Below are positions 60,145-64,000 of a stretch of DNA of 64,000 bases, in pieces. Both the position numbers and the translations under genes were made by a program. This DNA comes from Treponema sp. Lineage in GTDB: Bacteria > Spirochaetota > Spirochaetia > Treponematales > Treponemataceae. The notes below the pieces were generated by a model. It was not told where the DNA came from. It searched no databases and worked only from the letters and a program-made list of their open reading frames with translations. The first letter of the stretch is position 1, and each line of letters opens with the position of its first letter. The stretch is taken from contig JAFSJX010000010.1 in assembly GCA_017449285.1 (NCBI GenBank), positions 186,001-250,000 of the forward strand, given 5' to 3'.

Positions 60145-60612
60145 TTAGTCCGTCGTGCAATGAGGAACAGTTCCACTTGCGGCTGATTCGCCATTCCGCA
60201 GCATCTGACCCATCGTTCGCCAGCCAAGAACGGCACATTTTACCCGCGCAGGCATGTGGGAAATATCCTGCAATGCACCGGCTTCGTCAAGTTCCTCAAT
60301 CTGCTCCTGTGTGGCCGTTCCCTGAATCATCGCCATAAAAGTATCCGCAAGACGCAACGCCTCGGATTCTTCCCTGCCGATAATCAAATCCAGCATCATA
60401 TCCACCGAAGCCTGCGAAATTGCGCACCCGCTCCCCGTAAAAGAGCCGTCAGCGATTTTTCCGCCCTCAGTCTTCAAAAATAGCGTGATGTTGTCTCCGC
60501 AACTGGGATTCACGCCCTGCAACGTATGCGTCGGCGCGGACATCTCTTTTTTATGCGCAGGATTGATATTATGCTCATTCAAAATTTCACGGTAAAGCGA
60601 TTTCAGTTCCAT
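60145..60612 (-). CDS. sufU: SufU-like sulfur-transfer protein
   Basis: A 155-residue SufU. The three cysteines that bind zinc or cluster are in VNPSCGDNI (about 38), GSGCAISQAS (about 63) and ARVKCAVLGW (about 126); the insert between the second and third is typical of SufU rather than IscU. It takes persulfide sulfur from SufS in Gram-positive-type systems. It lies 53 kb from sufBDS and on its own. No zinc-binding aspartate anomaly is visible. Confidence 0.93.
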   Translation of the reverse strand: MELKSLYREILNEHNINPAHKKEMSAPTHTLQGVNPSCGDNITLFLKTEGGKIADGSFTGSGCAISQASVDMMLDLIIGREESEALRLADTFMAMIQGTATQEQIEELDEAGALQDISHMPARVKCAVLGWRTMGQMLRNGESAASGTVPHCTTD

Positions 60613-60817
60613 AACGAGTACCTGCTTCTAAGATACCGAATTTTCACAAAAAAGAAAAGCACAACCGTGCCAGTCAGGGCAAAGAGATTTTTTCTCCGCG
60701 CTTGTAACGCACTGCGGGGAGGACTGTTTTATGTTATGGTACACCTAAAGACAAACAACGGAAAGTGTGCTATCATTACGGTATCTGATTTTTCAGAAGG
60801 CTTATGGAGGCATAAAA

Positions 60818-61393
60818 ATGAAAAAGACACTCGGCATTCTTGCGGTCGTTTTCGCGGCAACACTTTTTGCAAGCTGCGGCTCAGATGAAAAGGCGGCAGA
60901 AGCACAGCCCACATCGGCATCCGTTCAGGCAGAACGCGATGGAGTTCCCGCATGGGTCTACGAAGGCAGACGCGATGAGACAGGACTGTATGCGGTCGGC
61001 TCAGGCAAAATGTCAAACAAAAACAATTCGCTCAAAATGGCACGCGCAGAAGCCCGCACCGAAATGGCGCGCACTCTCAAAGTGGAAGTCCAGTCCGCAT
61101 TGCAGACCTACGTTGACGACACCGGCGACGAAAAGAACCGCCAGTCGCTCACCGGCATGATTGACAACGCAATGCAGCGCACCGACACCATGATGCAAGG
61201 CTCTCAGCAGGTGGACTATTTTGAGGACAAAGACGGCTCCGTTTACGTGCTGATGTACCTTCCCTACAACGCGATTGTTCCCACACTCAACGAAACCGTC
61301 ACCGAATTTAACCGTGATTCTACCGCCGCGTTCACCGAAGCAAAAATGAACGAAGCCTACGAGAAATATTTCAGCGCAAACAGCAAGAACTAA
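60818..61393 (+). CDS. LPP20-family outer membrane lipoprotein-like
   Basis: A 191-residue protein. The signal peptide ends in lipobox LFASC. The mature part resembles the LPP20 family: GVPAWVYEGRRDETGLYAVG, NNSLKMARAEARTEMARTLK, then VDYFEDKDGSVYVLMYLPYN. GGAGG stands before the ATG at 60818. Probable promoter AAGACA-17-TATCAT near 60750-60778. The family is common in spirochaetes and epsilonproteobacteria; the function is poorly known. A strong terminator follows. Confidence 0.85.
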   Translation: MKKTLGILAVVFAATLFASCGSDEKAAEAQPTSASVQAERDGVPAWVYEGRRDETGLYAVGSGKMSNKNNSLKMARAEARTEMARTLKVEVQSALQTYVDDTGDEKNRQSLTGMIDNAMQRTDTMMQGSQQVDYFEDKDGSVYVLMYLPYNAIVPTLNETVTEFNRDSTAAFTEAKMNEAYEKYFSANSKN

Positions 61394-61414
61394 GATTTTT
61401 TGCTAAACAAAACG

Positions 61415-61462
61415 GGCTGTCCTAAAAGGTGATAGAACTTCACCAAAGGACAGCCTTTTTTT
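61415..61462 (+). terminator. Rho-independent terminator
   Basis: GGCTGTCCT (61415-61423) pairs perfectly with AGGACAGCC (61447-61455), enclosing an inner GGTGA..TCACC hairpin, and seven T follow. Confidence 0.93.
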
Positions 61463-61513
61463 GCGGTTTTGGAAAACTTTCCGTTTCAAAGCGCAGAAAA
61501 ACAAGAACGCTTT

Positions 61514-62140
61514 TCAGCAGAAAATCACGCCGAACACCGCGCCCGCAATCACGACAAACAGCGGATGCACTTTTGTCTTGAACAGCACGGCACAGCCCGC
61601 AAGGTAAAAAATCAGATTAGGAATGCGGATTCCAACGCTTAAGTTTCGCCACGTTTCCAGAGCGGCAAGGCTTCCGACCGACTGAGGCAGTTGCAAAAGT
61701 GCGAGAATGAACACCTGCGCCGCCGCAACCGCAATCACACCAGTGACCGCAGGGCGCAACGTGGAGAACGCCGCCTTTACGCCCGTTTTTTCAGAGAATT
61801 TTCCGAAGAATCTGGCTATCAGCACAATGCAGATGATTGAGGGAAGCACCTGCCCCGCCGTGGTGATGATACCGCCGCCAGCACCATACAATTCCGTTCC
61901 GATGTAGGTCGCCATGTTGATTCCCATAGGACCGGGCGTTGACTCAGAAATAGCGACCATATTATAGAACAATTCATTTGAAATGAGCGCAAATCGGTCT
62001 ACCAGGACTTGATGCATAACCGTAATCGCCACAAGACCTCCGCCAATCGTCACCAACCCCACGTAGAAAAAAATGAAGAACAAAAAAAACAGCGTCGGTT
62101 CAGGGCCGTTCCACAAAAGCGAATGCAACAAATCGGTCAT
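61514..62140 (-). CDS. chrA: Chromate transporter ChrA-family half protein, second subunit
   Basis: A 208-residue membrane protein with about six helices: the short, single-domain ChrA type that works as a pair. Motifs: FYVGLVTIGGGLVAITVMHQ, STPGPMGINMATYIGTELYG. Its start overlaps the other half gene by four bases (ATGA). Exports or exchanges chromate or another anion such as sulfate; the natural substrate in an anaerobe is unclear. Confidence 0.92.
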   Translation of the reverse strand: MTDLLHSLLWNGPEPTLFFLFFIFFYVGLVTIGGGLVAITVMHQVLVDRFALISNELFYNMVAISESTPGPMGINMATYIGTELYGAGGGIITTAGQVLPSIICIVLIARFFGKFSEKTGVKAAFSTLRPAVTGVIAVAAAQVFILALLQLPQSVGSLAALETWRNLSVGIRIPNLIFYLAGCAVLFKTKVHPLFVVIAGAVFGVIFC

Positions 62141-62784
62141 TTTGCGCTCTCCCTGTCCTGCAAGGAAGACTCCGCTGATTGCACAGATGCTTCTGGCAGT
62201 ACCGAAGATTCTGCTGATTGCGCGGCTTGTACAGGCTGTCTCTTAAAATTTCCCCGCACCGCCGCCAGAATCACACCGAACACGCAACTTCCCACGATAA
62301 TCCAAATCGTACTGACCTTAAAGACAAAAATCAGCACAAACGAAAGCAAAAAAAGCGCGACCCCCAGCGCAGACTTAACGGATTTTTTCGCAAAATTAAT
62401 CACGGCGTAGGTCAAAAGTGCGGCGACAGCAACATTGATTCCCTTGAGCGCGCGCTGCACCCAGGCAATGTCAGAAAAATTGCTGATAAATTTGGCGATA
62501 ACCGTAATGATAATCAGCGACGGGCAGACAATTCCCATCGTCGCCACAACACCGCCCAACGTCTTCGCGCGCTTGTAGCCGATAAAAGTCGCCACGTTCA
62601 CCGCAATAATGCCCGGCGTAGACTGCCCGATGGCAAAATAATCCAGCAGTTCATCCGAATTCGTCCAGCCGCGCTTTTGGGCAAGTTCACGCTCCAAAAT
62701 CGGAAGCATGGCGATTCCACCGCCAAACGTGCAAATACCGATTTTAAAGAACACGAAAAAGAGTTCCCCCAATTTTTTCAGCAT
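62137..62784 (-). CDS. chrA: Chromate transporter ChrA-family half protein, first subunit
   Basis: A 215-residue half ChrA: FFKIGICTFGGGIAMLPILE, GQSTPGIIAVNVATFIGYKR. The C-terminus is an unusual soluble tail with a repeated QSAESS (QSAESSVLPEASVQSAESS). The start at 62784 overlaps the malQ stop (ATGCTGA), so the two half transporters are translated after malQ. The two halves are adjacent and in the usual order. Confidence 0.92.
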   Translation of the reverse strand: MLKKLGELFFVFFKIGICTFGGGIAMLPILERELAQKRGWTNSDELLDYFAIGQSTPGIIAVNVATFIGYKRAKTLGGVVATMGIVCPSLIIITVIAKFISNFSDIAWVQRALKGINVAVAALLTYAVINFAKKSVKSALGVALFLLSFVLIFVFKVSTIWIIVGSCVFGVILAAVRGNFKRQPVQAAQSAESSVLPEASVQSAESSLQDRESAK

Positions 62785-64000
62785 TTTGTCCGTCCATACA
62801 GCAATGATAATTCTCTCAGCCATTCTGCCGCTTTGTCCGCCTTTTCGCCAGTCAACATCGATTCCGTCATGCGCCATGACCAATTCTTCCCGCTCGTTGA
62901 GGGCATGTTCATGCGGGCGGCAGTTCCAAGGCGGTAGACGTCCTGCATGGGAATTACCGCAAACTGCGCAGAAGAAGCAAACGCAATCTTGACAAGCGAA
63001 CGCAACAGTTCCCCGCTCTTCCGCAATTTTTTCGCCGCATCTGCCGTTACGGTTTCACCCTGTATATATGAAGCAATCAAGGTCAACTGTTCATCATCAA
63101 TAGAATCCAAGTAGCCCTGCGTCGTGTCGTTATCATGCGTTCCCGTGTAGACCACGCACGGTTTGTCATACATGTGAGGCAAAAATGCATTCGTCAGATT
63201 GCCATTTTTCTGTTCCTGCACGTCGAAGGCGAACTGCAAGATTTTCATGCCGGGTAAATTAAGTCCGTCACGAAGCGCGCGCACGCCGTCAGTAATCACG
63301 CCCAAATCTTCGGCAATCAGCGGCAAATCACCCAGAGCCTTTTTAATCGCGTCAAAGAGCGCGCGCCCCGGTCCTTTTTTCCATTCGCCTTTTTCCGCGG
63401 TCGAATTTCCGTAGGGAACCGCCCAGTACGCCTCAAATCCGCGGAAATGGTCAATGCGCACGTAATCGGTCAGTTCAAGCAGTTTTTTTATTCGGGCAAT
63501 CCACCATTTGTAGCCGTCTGCCTTCATCGCCGACCAGTTGTAGAGCGGATTTCCCCACAGTTGCCCCGTCGCCGAAAAATAATCCGGCGGAACACCCGCC
63601 ACACATTTTGGAACGCCCCGCTTGTTCAGCTGGAACAGACTTTGGTTCGCCCACACATCCGCACTGTCGGGAGCAACGAAAATCGGAATATCACCGATGA
63701 CAGAGATTCCCTTGCCGTTCGCATAGGATTTGACTGCGTTCCATTGCGCCGCCGCAAAAAACTGAATCACCTTGTACCGCTCAATTTCCGCCTTGTGCGC
63801 CTTATTCCACGCGGAGATTGCAGCCTTGTCGTGACCAGCCAAATCTTTTTTCCAGTACACGTTCCATGTTCCAGAGACGAATTTTCCCTTTTTTTCGCTC
63901 TCGGCGGCGGCTTTTCGGTCATGTTCGGCTTTGATGCTCATAAAAGCAGCGTAATCGTCCAGCCAGAATTTGTTCTTCTTGCAGAATTCGGTATATGATG
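62778..64000 (-). CDS. malQ: 4-alpha-glucanotransferase (amylomaltase), 5' end beyond the window
   Basis: The frame runs through the right edge, so the N-terminus is missing; 406 codons plus the stop are visible (FCKKNKFWLDDYAAFMSI onward). MalQ is a GH77 enzyme that transfers glucan chains among maltodextrins. Conserved residues: nucleophile aspartate in VRIDHFRGFEAYW, acid/base glutamate in IAEDLGVIT, and third carboxylate in YTGTHDNDTTQGY. The ChrA pair is coupled to its end. Confidence 0.95.
   Translation of the reverse strand, partial: SYTEFCKKNKFWLDDYAAFMSIKAEHDRKAAAESEKKGKFVSGTWNVYWKKDLAGHDKAAISAWNKAHKAEIERYKVIQFFAAAQWNAVKSYANGKGISVIGDIPIFVAPDSADVWANQSLFQLNKRGVPKCVAGVPPDYFSATGQLWGNPLYNWSAMKADGYKWWIARIKKLLELTDYVRIDHFRGFEAYWAVPYGNSTAEKGEWKKGPGRALFDAIKKALGDLPLIAEDLGVITDGVRALRDGLNLPGMKILQFAFDVQEQKNGNLTNAFLPHMYDKPCVVYTGTHDNDTTQGYLDSIDDEQLTLIASYIQGETVTADAAKKLRKSGELLRSLVKIAFASSAQFAVIPMQDVYRLGTAARMNMPSTSGKNWSWRMTESMLTGEKADKAAEWLRELSLLYGRTKC

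Noticed and set aside
1-64000. CRISPR array or insertion sequence
   Set aside because: No regularly spaced repeats with unique spacers and no transposase frame were seen on either strand.

Overview
The window is one contiguous piece of a bacterial chromosome with dense genes, about half GC, and many GC-rich intergenic repeats. The gene families point to a spirochaete, most likely a gut or rumen Treponema. This is inferred from the families (CheX-type phosphatase, large beta-helix lipoproteins with an ART-I motif after the lipobox, Fibrobacter-type paralogous domain, archaeal/fungal-type Asd, uronate catabolism) and not from a marker gene. No rRNA, tRNA, CRISPR array, integrase or transposase was recognised.

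Layout. 1-1375: end of a GGCC-type restriction-modification pair (HaeIII-like). 1631-7499: Fe-S assembly genes sufB, sufD and sufS with a CheX-like gene and a creD-like gene between them and no sufC; sufU lies 53 kb away at 60145-60612. 7901-18120: a uronate and thiamine block with a KDPG aldolase fused to a VOC domain, thiD-cytX, and a GntR regulator divergent from a TRAP transporter (dctPQM) plus uxuA and uxuB. The divergent promoters share a matching operator that overlaps each -10 box. 18483-23830: purE-purF, nudC, a one-helix orphan protein, a four-domain S1 protein and a VanX dipeptidase. 23832-28756: lysA, a flavin reductase, asd and dapA. 28853-30292: a MATE exporter. 30523-41941: two giant beta-helix lipoproteins in one operon, bracketed by two AlbA-type ATP-binding regulators, each preceded by an array of short direct repeats. 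42132-50136: aroC, thrA (aspartokinase-homoserine dehydrogenase), a barnase-barstar pair and tctCBA (tripartite tricarboxylate transporter). 50264-55153: grpE-dnaK-dnaJ plus an M28 peptidase whose start overlaps the dnaJ stop. 55289-64000: a radical-SAM-like barrel without cluster cysteines, a probable type I toxin with an antisense RNA, an S41 lipoprotein peptidase, asnA, sufU, an LPP20-like lipoprotein, a split chromate transporter and the 3' part of malQ.

Together the genes describe a fermentative, plant-polysaccharide-fed lifestyle: uptake of uronates and their breakdown to KDPG and then pyruvate, organic-acid uptake, amino-acid synthesis from aspartate (thrA, asd, dapA, lysA, asnA), and surface lipoproteins. 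The most interesting items are the antisense-RNA toxin locus at 56494-56891, the regulator-flanked lipoprotein pair, the duplicated suf promoter with an inverted repeat, a consistent set of leaderless promoters (-10 box ending 6-7 nt before ATG), and several MITE-like palindromes, one of which lies within the dnaK-dnaJ operon.
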